Of a DNA stretch of 64,000 nt, positions 8,186 to 16,691 are shown in pieces (position 1 is the first letter of the stretch; each line of letters begins with the position of its first letter). A program made the position numbers and the translations under genes. This DNA is from Microbacterium candidum (GTDB lineage: Bacteria > Actinomycetota > Actinomycetes > Actinomycetales > Microbacteriaceae): assembly GCF_030315975.1 (NCBI RefSeq), contig NZ_JASXSZ010000001.1, forward strand, positions 1,054,001 to 1,118,000, given 5' to 3'. The notes beneath the pieces are model-generated. The model was not told the origin of the DNA. It saw only the letters and a program-made list of their open reading frames with translations, and made no database searches.

Positions 8186-9712
8186 TCATCCGTGCTGCTG
8201 CTCGCTCGCGAACGCGGCGCTCATGATCGACCGCTCCGTGAGGTCGTCGCCCTCGAGCTGCGCGCTGACGCGTCCGCGGTTCATGACGACGACCCGGTGA
8301 GCGAGGCCGAGGATCTCCTCGAGCTCGCTCGAGATGAGCAGCACCGCGACGCCGTTGCTCGCGAGATCCGCGATCAGTTCGTAGATCGACTTCTTGGCGC
8401 CGACGTCGACGCCCCGGGTGGGCTCGTCCACGATGAGCACCTTGGGGTCGGTCATGAGCCACTTGCCGAACAGGACCTTCTGCTGGTTGCCTCCGGAGAG
8501 CCGCTCGACGGCGACTCCGGGCTTCTTCAGACGGATGTCGAGCCGCCGCACCATGTCGGTCGCGGCCTTGGCGACCTTGCGGGTGCGCACGATGCCGGCG
8601 ACCTGGTCGCGGTCCATCGTGGCCATCGTGAGGTTGTCGTCGACGGGAAGCGCGAGCACGAGGCCCTGATTGCGGCGCGACTCCGGCACCATGGCGAGGC
8701 CGAGGGTCTTCGCATGCCGGGGCGAGCGGGCCCGGATGCGCCGGCCGCGCAGGAGGATCTCGCCGCGGTCGACCGGGTCCGCGCCGAAGATCGCGCGCGC
8801 CACTTCGGAGCGCCCCGCGCCGACGAGCCCCGCGACGCCGAGGATCTCGCCCGGATGCAGGTCGAAGGAGACGTCCTCGAACGCGCCGCGGCGCGTGAGG
8901 CCGCGCACCGACAGGATCGGCTCGCCGGCGCCGGCGGGCGCCTTGGGTGGGAACACGGACGTCAGCGGCCGGCCGAGCATCCCGGCGATGAGGCTCGCGT
9001 GCGTCTCGTCGGCGGTGTCCGCGGTGCGCACGACCCGGCCGTCGCGGAGGATCGTCACCCGATCCGAGATCGCGAGCACTTCGTCGAGGTGGTGGGAGAT
9101 GAAGACGATGGTCGCGCCGTCGGCGCGGAGCTCCTCGAGGGCGTCGAACAGGAGCGCGGCGTCGCCGGGACCGAGCGCGGCGGTGGGCTCGTCGAGGATG
9201 ATGACGCGTGACTCGCGGGCGAGCGCGCGGAGGATCTCGACCTTCTGCTGGCTGCTGAACGGGAGGCTCCCGACGCGGGCGCGGCTCGGGATGCCGAAGC
9301 CGATGCGCGCGTCGAGCTGGGCGTACCGCCGCTCGAGCTCCTTGGTGGTGAGCACCCCGGCCACGTTCGGCTCGCGGCCGAGGAACACGTTCTCGCGGAC
9401 CGTGAGGGCGGGGACGAGCGCGACCTCCTGCGCGATGAGGCTGATGCCGGCGGCGAGCGCGGCGGCGGGCGTGTCGAACGAGACCGTCCGTCCGTCGACG
9501 ACGAGCTCGCCCTCGTCCGCGGACTGCGCGCCCGCGATGATGGAGCACAGCGTCGACTTCCCCGCGCCGTTCTCTCCGACGAGGGCGTGGATCTCGCCGC
9601 GCCGGAACGCGAGGTCGACGTCGGAGACCGCGGCCTGGCCGCCGAACCGCTTCGTCACTCCGGTGAGACGGATGATGTGGGGCGTGTCCACGCCCTGATG
9701 CTCGGTGCTCAC
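8186..9712 (-). CDS. Ribose-type ABC transporter double ATPase
   Basis: A 508-residue protein with two fused ABC ATPase domains, as in RbsA/MglA. Domain 1 has Walker A GENGAGKST (46-54) and Walker B VIILDEPT, but its signature is LPFSSQQ rather than LSGGQ. Domain 2 has the family's degenerate Walker A (GLVGAGRSE), a full LSGGNQQ signature and VLIVDEPTRGVDVG. This asymmetry is normal for the family. The start is GTG at 9712 with a GGGGA behind it. The gene lies between the binding-protein gene and the permease gene in the same operon, powering import across the membrane. Confidence 0.92.
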   Translation of the reverse strand: MSTEHQGVDTPHIIRLTGVTKRFGGQAAVSDVDLAFRRGEIHALVGENGAGKSTLCSIIAGAQSADEGELVVDGRTVSFDTPAAALAAGISLIAQEVALVPALTVRENVFLGREPNVAGVLTTKELERRYAQLDARIGFGIPSRARVGSLPFSSQQKVEILRALARESRVIILDEPTAALGPGDAALLFDALEELRADGATIVFISHHLDEVLAISDRVTILRDGRVVRTADTADETHASLIAGMLGRPLTSVFPPKAPAGAGEPILSVRGLTRRGAFEDVSFDLHPGEILGVAGLVGAGRSEVARAIFGADPVDRGEILLRGRRIRARSPRHAKTLGLAMVPESRRNQGLVLALPVDDNLTMATMDRDQVAGIVRTRKVAKAATDMVRRLDIRLKKPGVAVERLSGGNQQKVLFGKWLMTDPKVLIVDEPTRGVDVGAKKSIYELIADLASNGVAVLLISSELEEILGLAHRVVVMNRGRVSAQLEGDDLTERSIMSAAFASEQQHG

Positions 9713-9803
9713 GATTCCCCGTCCTGGGTCCGGCGTCGGATGCTGGGGGCGGCCGTGCGGGCGCGGGCGCGGGGGGGCGTCGCCGGGCCGCCCGGCCGCG
9801 ATC

Positions 9804-10829
9804 TCATCCGGCGGTCCACTCCGCCTGGAACGCCTTGCCGGCGTCGGTGCTGAGGGTCTTCTTCGTGGCCACCGGGCCGATCTTGGAGTAGTCGAGCACG
9901 CTGACCGCGGTCGGCACCTTCTCGCCGGAGCGGGCCTTGAGCGCCAGCTTGACCCCCTCGTAGCCCTCCGTGTACGGCAGGGAGAGCGGGGCTCCGTAGA
10001 TCGTGCCCGCGCGGATCCCGGCGATGTCCTCCTCGGTGGCGCCGTTGCTCACGACCGTGATCTTGCCGGTGCGGCCGACCTGCTCGATGGCCTGCATGGC
10101 GCCGGCGATCGGCTGGCCCGACGCGGCCGCGATGACGTTGAGGTCGGGGTGGGCGGTGAGGATGTTCTGCGCCGTCGCGAGGCCGGTCGCGCGGTCGAAG
10201 CCGCCGGGCTGCTCGGAGACGAGCTCGATCGAGCTGTGGGCCGCGAGCGTCTTCTTGACGGCGGCGGTGCGCAGCTGGTCGGATGCCTGCGCCGAGTCGC
10301 CGGGCATGTACGCGACCTTGCACGGGTCGATGCCGGCGCACGCGTCGACGATGAGACCGCCGATGTACTTGCCGGTCTGGGCGAGGTCAACGCCGACGGT
10401 GATGAGGCCGTCGACGGACGACTGGAGCGTCGTGTTGTCGGTTCCGATCGTCGACAGCAGCGACACGACCTCGACGCCCTTGCTCCGCGCCTGCGTCATG
10501 ACCGGGGCGAGCGCGGCCGGGTTGAGCGGGTTGATGACGAACATGTCGTACCCGCCCTTCGTGAGCGCGTCCTGCACCTGACTGACCTGCGTGGTCGGGT
10601 CGAAGGCGGCGTCGAACTTCGTGACGTGCGCGCCGACCTCCTTCGCGGCCGCCTCGACGCCGCGCAGGTTCGCGGCGGTGTAGGTATTGGTCGCGACGGG
10701 ATTGAAGAACGCGATCTCGAGGGTGTGGGAGTCGGAGGGCGACGCAGTGGACGCCGTATTGGAGCATCCCACGAGCGCAACCGCCGTGGCCATCAGTGCA
10801 AGCGAGGCGGTAAGGACCTTCCGGTTCAT
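9804..10829 (-). CDS. Periplasmic-binding-protein-like sugar ABC lipoprotein
   Basis: A 341-residue lipoprotein with a basic-hydrophobic signal and lipobox ALVGC (Cys22), followed by a Ser/Thr-rich tether and a Peripla_BP_4 fold. Typical segments are NTYTAANLRGVEAAAKEVG, a strand ending DMFVINPLNPAAL, and DLNVIAAASGQPIAGAM. It would be anchored outside the membrane and deliver ligand to the permease/ATPase pair downstream. AGGAAGG lies 9-10 bases before the ATG. A 17-bp dyad at 10850-10866 lies in the leader or promoter. The ligand is unknown; this subfamily binds pentoses, hexoses, polyols or autoinducer-like furanones. Confidence 0.9.
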   Translation of the reverse strand: MNRKVLTASLALMATAVALVGCSNTASTASPSDSHTLEIAFFNPVATNTYTAANLRGVEAAAKEVGAHVTKFDAAFDPTTQVSQVQDALTKGGYDMFVINPLNPAALAPVMTQARSKGVEVVSLLSTIGTDNTTLQSSVDGLITVGVDLAQTGKYIGGLIVDACAGIDPCKVAYMPGDSAQASDQLRTAAVKKTLAAHSSIELVSEQPGGFDRATGLATAQNILTAHPDLNVIAAASGQPIAGAMQAIEQVGRTGKITVVSNGATEEDIAGIRAGTIYGAPLSLPYTEGYEGVKLALKARSGEKVPTAVSVLDYSKIGPVATKKTLSTDAGKAFQAEWTAG

Positions 10830-10849
10830 GCGGGTACACCTTCCTGGGA

Positions 10850-10866
10850 CTCAACGAGGCGTTGAG
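10850..10866 (-). promoter_or_regulatory. Dyad CTCAACG-N3-CGTTGAG upstream of the ABC operon
   Basis: A perfect 7-bp inverted repeat with a three-base centre lies 21-37 bases upstream of the binding-protein start codon. The position suits an operator that blocks RNA polymerase. No regulator gene is adjacent, so the cognate protein is unknown. Confidence 0.4.
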
Positions 10867-11244
10867 GGCGATTGCTCAGAAGGTAGGCGCCACCAGTCCG
10901 GGAGGCACTGGGCCACATGTCCGTCCAGTGAACGGTCGGCGTGCAATCTGCACAGCACGCCGACCGCGGAATTCACGGGCAAGGAAAGTACGTCTGCTTG
11001 CTGCAGACGACGCGAAGTGCCGGGGCCAGAGGACGGACTCTCGCTTGCTTACCGCACCCCGATTGCGAGCAGGCCTCCCGCGCGAACGTGAAGGAGCGTG
11101 CTCTGGAACGAGGGTCCGGCCACGAGCGAGCAGGACAAGAGCTGGGTCGCGAGGGAAGGATCGTCGATCCCTGGTTGATCGGACCCTGAACGAGGGTGCG
11201 AAGTGCGCGCAGGATGAGTGACGACTACCCGGAGGGAAAGGCTC
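10867..11244. other. Intergenic region without recognisable gene
   Basis: About 380 bp between the divergent ABC operon and the decayed SDR gene. Open frames here have no recognisable domain and overlap on both strands, as expected for GC-rich DNA. Apart from the probable ABC promoter at the left end, nothing distinct was seen. Confidence 0.5.
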
Positions 11245-12181
11245 ATGCCGCAACCGCTCGACATCCGAGTTCCCGACTTGAACGGCAGGCGCGCGCTCGT
11301 CACGGGTGCGAGCGACGGTGTCGGCTTCGAGATTGCGGCACGTCCCGCGCGGGCCGGCGCGGCCATCGTCGTGCCCGTGCGCGATGAGGCGAAGGGGAAG
11401 CTGCCGCCGAGCGGATCCGTGCGCGTACACCCCGTGCGCGCATCCAGGTCCTTCCGCTGGACCTCGCGTCGCTCGAGTCGGTCGCCGCGTTCGCCGACAC
11501 GCTGCTGCGGGACGGCAGCACGATCGACATCCTGATCGCGAACGCGGGGGTGATGAACCCGCCCAGTCGACAGCTCACCGTCGATGGGAACGAGCTGTAG
11601 TTCGCGACCAACCATCTCGGGCACTTCGCGCTCATCGCGCAGTCCTGCCGCTCCTGAAGGCAGGTCTCGAGCGCATTACGAGCCAGGTGAGCATCGCCGC
11701 CGATCAAGGAGCGATGAGGTGGGACGACCTCGCTTGGGCGCATGGGTACGACCCGATGAAGGCATACAGCTCGTCGAAGATCGCATTCGGATTGTTCGCA
11801 ATGGAGCTGCAACGGCGATCGGATGCGGCGGGCTGGCGGCTGCGGAGCAACCTGTCGCACCCCGGCATCGTGCAGACGAATCTTCTCGCCGCGCAACCGG
11901 GAATGGGGCGCCCGAAAGACACCACGGTGGTGAAGGCGATCCGATGGATGTCGGCACGCGGCCTCCTCGTCGGCACGCCGTCGTCCGCGGCGCTGCCAGC
12001 CGTGTACGCGGCGACGGACCCGGACGCGCGCGGCGGTCGGCTGTATGGGCCGAGGGGGTTTCGGCACCTGGGCGGGCTGCCGGCGGAGCAGCCGCTGTAC
12101 ACGCGACTACAGAGCGAGCGCGACGCGGTCCGAGTGTGGGACATCTCCGAACAGCTCACCGGCATCCGCTTCAGGGCATGA
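11245..12181 (+). pseudogene. Decayed short-chain dehydrogenase/reductase
   Basis: Pieces of one SDR protein lie in successive frames. The first frame gives LNGRRALVTGASDGVGFEI, the cofactor-binding glycine motif. After a frame change come LPLDLASLESVAAFA and IANAGVMNPPSRQLTVDGN, and then an in-frame TAG at 11598-11600 where the family has Gln (ELQFATNHLGHFAL). A further one-base change near 11650 returns to a frame encoding LPLLKAG, AYSSSKIAFGLFAMELQRR (active-site Tyr/Lys) and a complete C-terminus. At least two frameshifts and one nonsense codon make it non-functional unless the sequence is wrong. The adjacent regulator-like gene is also broken. Confidence 0.8.
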
Positions 12182-12249
12182 GCCGACAGGCGTCACGGAC
12201 GAATCCGCGATGCCTGGCTGAAAGCCGACGTCTGCCCGAGACTCGAATC

Positions 12250-13036
12250 ATGGACAGAGCGCCTCTCGCCGACTTCCTCCGGCGTCGCCGAGAGGCATTG
12301 CAGCCGGAGGACGTGGGTCTTCGGCGCGGCCCGCGGCGCCGCACGTCGGGCTTACGGCGTGAAGAGGTCGCCGCCCTCTGCGACATGTCGGTCCACTACT
12401 ACAGTCGACTCGAGCAGGCCCGCGGTCCGCGGCCTTCCGGGCAGATGCTCGCCGCGATCGCCCGCGGCATGCGACTCACCCTCGACGAACGCGACCACCT
12501 GTTTCGCCTCGCGAGTCACACGGCACCCGCACGAGCCCTGCGCGGCGAGCACGTGTCACCCGGTCTGATGCGCGTACTAGACGCCGGCTGCACGGGCACC
12601 GTTCGGGGACGAGACCCGATTCGTCGGCCCCATGCGAAGCATCGGCTACCGCTGGTTCATGGACCCCGCAACCCGCGATGTGTATCCACCCGAGGACCAT
12701 GCGGCGCTGTCGCGGGCCTTCACCGCCGACATCCGCTCCGCGTACGCGAAGCATCCTGCACACTCTCGCGCTGGCGCCATCGTCGATGCCCTTCTCGCGG
12801 AGAGCGCGGAGTTCGCGGCGCTGTGGGAGTCGCACGAGGTGACGTCTACGCACTCGCGCGAGAAGGGGCTGCAGCACCCCGAGGTCGGCGTGATGGACAT
12901 GCATTGCCAACTCCTGGTCGATCCTGAACAGGGACAGACCCTTCTCGTGCTCACCGCGACCCCGGGCACCGAAAGCTACGAGCGTCTGCGACTGCTCGCC
13001 GTCATCGGGACCCAGGAGATCTCACCCGCCCAGTGA
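12250..13036 (+). pseudogene. Decayed XRE-family (MmyB-like) regulator
   Basis: The first ~110 codons encode a typical XRE helix-turn-helix with RRTSGLRREEVAALCDMS and YYSRLEQARG, followed by the start of the MmyB-like ligand domain (HVSPGLMRVLD). Coding then switches frame near 12580-12620 and resumes as ETRFVGPMRSIGYRW through a complete C-terminus. Compared with the family, about 25-30 residues are missing at the junction, so a deletion together with a frameshift is likely. Genes of this type often sit next to an SDR gene and control it; here both are damaged, suggesting loss of the whole function. Confidence 0.75.
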
Positions 13037-13162
13037 ACCGGCGGGAGCGACTGCTTCGCGCCCCGACGGTGTCCCTGGACATTCACGCAACCACGCTTGC
13101 CTGACCGCACGAACCGGCCGGTGAATGCAGCGGTAGGGGCTCGGGGGAATGTGCGCCGTGTC

Positions 13163-13216
13163 TTGACATGACACCAAAATGAATCTAGATTCATTTCAAA
13201 TGAACACAGATTCATT
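13163..13216 (+). promoter_or_regulatory. TetR promoter with two tandem palindromic operators
   Basis: TTGACA at 13163-13168 and TAGATT at 13186-13191, 17 bp apart, make a strong sigma-70-type promoter. A perfect 20-bp palindrome (13177-13196, core AATGAATCTAGATTCATT) covers the -10 box. A second copy, AATGAACACAGATTCATT at 13199-13216, has the same AATGAA/TTCATT arms. The dyad centres are 21 bp apart, two helical turns. Occupancy would block the promoter, so autorepression by the TetR protein and control of the operon by an acyl-CoA is the natural reading (inference). Confidence 0.75.
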
Positions 13217-13231
13217 ATTTGGGGGCTTGAG

Positions 13232-13924
13232 ATGACGGATGCCCAGGTAGCGGAGGCGATGAGGACCGCTCGGGCGGCTCGCGCCGATCTGCGTACACGG
13301 CAGGTGCTGCGGGCCGCGGCCCGGCTGATGGGCCGCGAAGGCGCCGACGCGGTCTCGATGCAGGCCATCGCGGATGAAGCCGGCGTCAGCGTGGGGCTGA
13401 TCTACAAGTACTTCGGTAACAAGCAGGATCTGGTTCTCGCGATCACCGTCCAGGTGCTCGACGACGTCGCCATGAGCGTTCCCGCGGCCGTCGACCGAGC
13501 GGGAGACGATGCTGTGCTCGCCCTCGCGGCCGGATTCCGTGCCTACTGCGAGACGATCGACGAGCACAGGCACGCGGCGGTCCTCACTTACCGGGAGTCG
13601 AAGACGCTCGGCGCCGACGGCCAGAGCGAGCTGAAGCGACGCGAGGTCGCGACGATGAAGCCGCTCGTGGGCGCCGTGCGTCGCGGCATCGACGCCGGCC
13701 TGTTCACCGCGGTGGACGCGGAACTCATGACTTATGACCTGGTGATGCTCGCCCACGCGTGGGCGCTCAAGCACTGGTACTTCGAGCGATCCTTCGATCT
13801 CGAGGCATATGTCACCCATCAGACCGCGATCGTTCTCGGGGGCCTCATCGTCCCCGAGCGCCGAGCGGACTATCCGGCGCTGCTCCGCCCGTCAGCGGCG
13901 CCTCACACCACAGGAGGACGATGA
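13232..13924 (+). CDS. TetR-family transcriptional repressor of the alicyclic acid operon
   Basis: A 230-residue TetR protein. The N-terminal helix-turn-helix spans about residues 20-65 (RQVLRAAARLMGREG, SMQAIADEAGVSVGLIYKYFGNKQ). The C-terminal domain resembles acyl-CoA-responsive TetR regulators of fatty and aromatic acid operons, but it is not diagnostic. The gene is the first of an apparent eleven-gene operon and its promoter carries two tandem palindromes, so it likely represses itself and everything downstream. Its stop overlaps the next start by one base (TGATG). The inducer would plausibly be a CoA thioester of the pathway. Confidence 0.88.
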   Translation: MTDAQVAEAMRTARAARADLRTRQVLRAAARLMGREGADAVSMQAIADEAGVSVGLIYKYFGNKQDLVLAITVQVLDDVAMSVPAAVDRAGDDAVLALAAGFRAYCETIDEHRHAAVLTYRESKTLGADGQSELKRREVATMKPLVGAVRRGIDAGLFTAVDAELMTYDLVMLAHAWALKHWYFERSFDLEAYVTHQTAIVLGGLIVPERRADYPALLRPSAAPHTTGGR

Positions 13925-14721
13925 TGACCGACTACGAAGACATCACCTATGAGATCGCGGACCACGCCGCGATCATCACGATCAATCGGCCTGAACGCTA
14001 CAACGCGTTCCGCGCCCGGACCGTCGAGGAGATGATCAAGGCGTTCCGATCCGCGTGGTCGGACCCGCAGGTGCGGGGGGTCATCCTCACGGGTGCAGGG
14101 GACAGGGCGTTCTGCAGCGGCGGTGATGTCAAGCAGCGTGCGGAGACCGGCGACTACGGTCCGAGCGAGTCGGGCATGTTCGAGATCGGCAACCTACACA
14201 AGACGATTCGCGACATCCCCAAGCCGGTCATCGCGGCTGTCAATGGCGTCGCGGTCGGCGGGGGCCATGTGCTGCATGTGCTGTGCGACCTGTCGATCGC
14301 CTCCGAGACCGCGCGCTTCGGCCAGTCCGGCCCGAAGGTGGGCTCGTTCGACGCCGGGTTCGGGTCGGCGTACCTCGCCCGCATCGTCGGCGAGAAGCGC
14401 GCGCGGGAGATCTGGTACCTGTGCCGTCAGTACGACGCACAGACTGCCGAGCGCTGGGGGTTGGTCAACGCGGTGGTGGCCCCCGAACGACTCCTCGACG
14501 AAGCGAAGGCGTGGATCGCCGAGATCGCCGAGAAGAGCCCGACCGCGATCCGCATGCTGAAGCAGTCGTTCAACGCCGACACCGACCACCAGGCCGGTCT
14601 CAGCAACATGGCGATGACCGCGCTCGACTTGTTCACCTCGTCGCCGGAGGGCGCGGAGGGCGCCGCCGCGTTCGCCGAGAAGCGCGCCCCCGAGTTCGAC
14701 AGCTACGTGGCCTGGCACTGA
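13924..14721 (+). CDS. badI: 2-ketocyclohexanecarboxyl-CoA hydrolase-like crotonase (BadI-type)
   Basis: A 265-residue crotonase-fold enzyme resembling Rhodopseudomonas BadI and the MenB group rather than simple enoyl-CoA hydratases. Key stretches are INRPERYNAF, AGDRAFCSGGD (oxyanion loop), AVGGGHVL, FGQSGPKVGSFDAGFGSAYL, and GEKRAREIWYLCRQY, all characteristic of ring-cleaving or ring-closing members. BadI hydrolyses 2-ketocyclohexanecarboxyl-CoA to pimeloyl-CoA. ATG 13924 has AGGAGG six bases upstream; the ATG at 13921 is too close. BadH-, AliA-, AliB- and BadK-like genes in the same operon support this role. Confidence 0.8.
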   Translation: MTDYEDITYEIADHAAIITINRPERYNAFRARTVEEMIKAFRSAWSDPQVRGVILTGAGDRAFCSGGDVKQRAETGDYGPSESGMFEIGNLHKTIRDIPKPVIAAVNGVAVGGGHVLHVLCDLSIASETARFGQSGPKVGSFDAGFGSAYLARIVGEKRAREIWYLCRQYDAQTAERWGLVNAVVAPERLLDEAKAWIAEIAEKSPTAIRMLKQSFNADTDHQAGLSNMAMTALDLFTSSPEGAEGAAAFAEKRAPEFDSYVAWH

Positions 14722-14722
14722 C

Positions 14723-15874
14723 ATGGACTTCGCCCTCGACGCCGACCAGCGCGACTGGCAGGCCAAGGCCCGCGCCTTCGCCGACGCCGAGCTCGCTCCG
14801 CGCTATCAGCAGCGCGAGCGGGACGGCCGCATCGAGCCTGAGATCATCGCCCGCATGGGCGAGCTCGGCTTCATCGCCCCCGAGCTTCCGTCGCGCTACG
14901 GCGGGCGGGATGCGCCGCGCCTGCTGAGCGGTCTCATCACGGAGCAGATCAGCCGCGGCGACTTCAACGTCGCGTACGTGCAGGTGGTCGCCTCCCTCGT
15001 CGGCCAGGTCATCGCGCGAAACGGCACGGACGCCGTCAAGGACGAGTGGCTTCCGCGCATGATCGCCGGCACGTCGATCGTCGGCATCGGGCTGTCCGAG
15101 CCCCACGGCGGATCGGATGCCGGCAACCCGCACCTCTCCGCGCGTCGCGAGCGCGGCGGCTGGGTCCTCAACGGCACGAAGTCGATGTCGTTCAACCGCG
15201 TCGCCGACGGAGTGATCGTCTTCGCGAAGACGGATCCGCACGAGCGCAAGCGCGGCCGCGGGATCAGCGCGTTCTTCGTGCCGTTCGCAGCCGAGGGGGT
15301 GACCCGCGACCCGGTGGGCGACCTCGGGACGATCGCCGTCGGGCGCGGGTTCGTGCACTTCGCGGACACCTGGATCCCGGAGGAGAACCTCCTCGGGGAC
15401 GAGGGCAAGGGCTTCACGCAGGTGATGCAGGGCTTCGACTTCAGCCGCGCGCTCATCGCGCTGCAGTGTCTCGCGGTCGCCGAGGTCACCGTCGAGGAGA
15501 CGTGGGAGTACACGAGCAGACGGGATGCGTTCGACAAGCCCCTGAGCACCTACCAGGGGGTCGCCTTCCCGCTCGCGGAGGCGATGACGAAGATCGAGGC
15601 TGCCAAGCAGCTCAGCTACAAGACGCTGTGGCTGAAGGACAACGACCTGCCGCACACGAGCGAGGCGGCCATGGTCAAGTGGTGGGCCCCGCGGGTGTCC
15701 GTGGAGACCCTTCACGAGTGCCTGCTGCTGCACGGCCAGTACGGCTACAAGACCGACCGGCCCATCGGCCAGCGCCTGCGCGACGTCATGGGTCTCGAGA
15801 TCGGCGACGGCACGGCCCAGATCATGAAGCTCATCATCGCCCGGCAGGCCGTCGGGCGGGAGTTCGCGCCGTGA
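14723..15874 (+). CDS. aliB: Cyclohexanecarboxyl-CoA dehydrogenase-like acyl-CoA dehydrogenase (AliB-type)
   Basis: A 383-residue FAD acyl-CoA dehydrogenase with the usual N-terminal helical, middle beta (GIGLSEPHGGSDA) and C-terminal helical domains. At the position where most family members have a catalytic Glu in YEGT, this protein has Asp362 in LEIGDGTAQIMK. An Asp base and this local sequence fit alicyclic acyl-CoA dehydrogenases of the AliB group, which introduce the 1,2 double bond of the cyclohexane ring. Start is the ATG two bases after the preceding stop. Electrons would pass to ETF, whose genes are not in this window. Confidence 0.75.
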   Translation: MDFALDADQRDWQAKARAFADAELAPRYQQRERDGRIEPEIIARMGELGFIAPELPSRYGGRDAPRLLSGLITEQISRGDFNVAYVQVVASLVGQVIARNGTDAVKDEWLPRMIAGTSIVGIGLSEPHGGSDAGNPHLSARRERGGWVLNGTKSMSFNRVADGVIVFAKTDPHERKRGRGISAFFVPFAAEGVTRDPVGDLGTIAVGRGFVHFADTWIPEENLLGDEGKGFTQVMQGFDFSRALIALQCLAVAEVTVEETWEYTSRRDAFDKPLSTYQGVAFPLAEAMTKIEAAKQLSYKTLWLKDNDLPHTSEAAMVKWWAPRVSVETLHECLLLHGQYGYKTDRPIGQRLRDVMGLEIGDGTAQIMKLIIARQAVGREFAP

Positions 15875-15900
15875 GCGGCGCCGAGGAAGGGAGTAGGCGC

Positions 15901-16647
15901 ATGGGAGCGCTGGAAGGAAAGATCGTCATCGTCACCGGGGCCGCGAGCGGCATCGGCAAGGGGATCGCGACGCGACTCGCCGCCGACGGGGCCGGCGTCG
16001 TCGTGAGCGACATCAACGAGGAGGCGGCCGTCGCGACGGCGGCGGAACTGGGCGGCGGAGCCCTCGGCATCCGCACCGACGTCACCGACCGGGCGAGCGT
16101 GGATGCGGCGGTGGCCGCTGTGCTCGAGAAGTTCGGCACGGTCGACGTCCTGGTCAACAACGCCGGGTGGGACAAGGTCGAGCCGTTCATGACGAGCAAG
16201 GTCCCAGACTGGGACCGCGTCATCGCGATCAACCTGTACGGCACCCTCCACATGTCGCAGGCCGTCCTGCCGATCCTCAAGGAGAAGGGCGCGGGCGCCA
16301 TCGTCAACATCGGATCGGATGCCGGCCGTGTCGGCTCGTCGGGCGAGGCGGTGTACTCGGCCGCGAAGGGCGGGATCATCGCGTTCTCGAAGACGCTCGC
16401 CCGCGAGGTCGCCCGCTACGGCATCCGCGTCAACACCGTCTGCCCCGGCCCCGCGGACACCCCGCTGTTCGCCGGGATCAGCGAGGAGAACCCGAACCTG
16501 CGCACCGCGCTGGAGAAGGCCATCCCGATGCGGCGGCTCGCCCAGCCGTCCGACCTCGCCAACGCCGTGGCGTTCTTCGCCGCGGACTCCTCCGCCTACG
16601 TGACCGGCCAGACGCTGTCGGTCAGCGGCGGACTCACCATGAGCTGA
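15901..16647 (+). CDS. badH: 2-hydroxycyclohexanecarboxyl-CoA dehydrogenase-like SDR (BadH-type)
   Basis: A 248-residue classical SDR: TGAASGIGKG NAD(P)-binding motif (12-21), NNAGWD, catalytic Ser in IGSDAGRVGSSGEAVYSAAKGG together with Tyr and Lys, and a C-terminal GQTLSVSGGLTMS. The combination NNAGWD, SDA-x-RVGSSGEAVY and VSGGLTM matches Rhodopseudomonas BadH as I recall it. BadH oxidises 2-hydroxycyclohexanecarboxyl-CoA to the 2-keto ester, the substrate of BadI encoded two genes upstream. The ATG follows a GAAGGGAGTAGG purine stretch. Generic 3-oxoacyl reductase (FabG-like) activity is the alternative. Confidence 0.78.
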   Translation: MGALEGKIVIVTGAASGIGKGIATRLAADGAGVVVSDINEEAAVATAAELGGGALGIRTDVTDRASVDAAVAAVLEKFGTVDVLVNNAGWDKVEPFMTSKVPDWDRVIAINLYGTLHMSQAVLPILKEKGAGAIVNIGSDAGRVGSSGEAVYSAAKGGIIAFSKTLAREVARYGIRVNTVCPGPADTPLFAGISEENPNLRTALEKAIPMRRLAQPSDLANAVAFFAADSSAYVTGQTLSVSGGLTMS

Positions 16648-16691
16648 ACACAGCACGCACGCACTCAACGACGAGTGGAAGGAACCCCGTC

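Noticed and set aside
10862..11221. Small open frame in the gap before the decayed SDR gene
   Set aside because: Biased Arg-rich composition, no homology I recognise, and overlapping open frames on the other strand.
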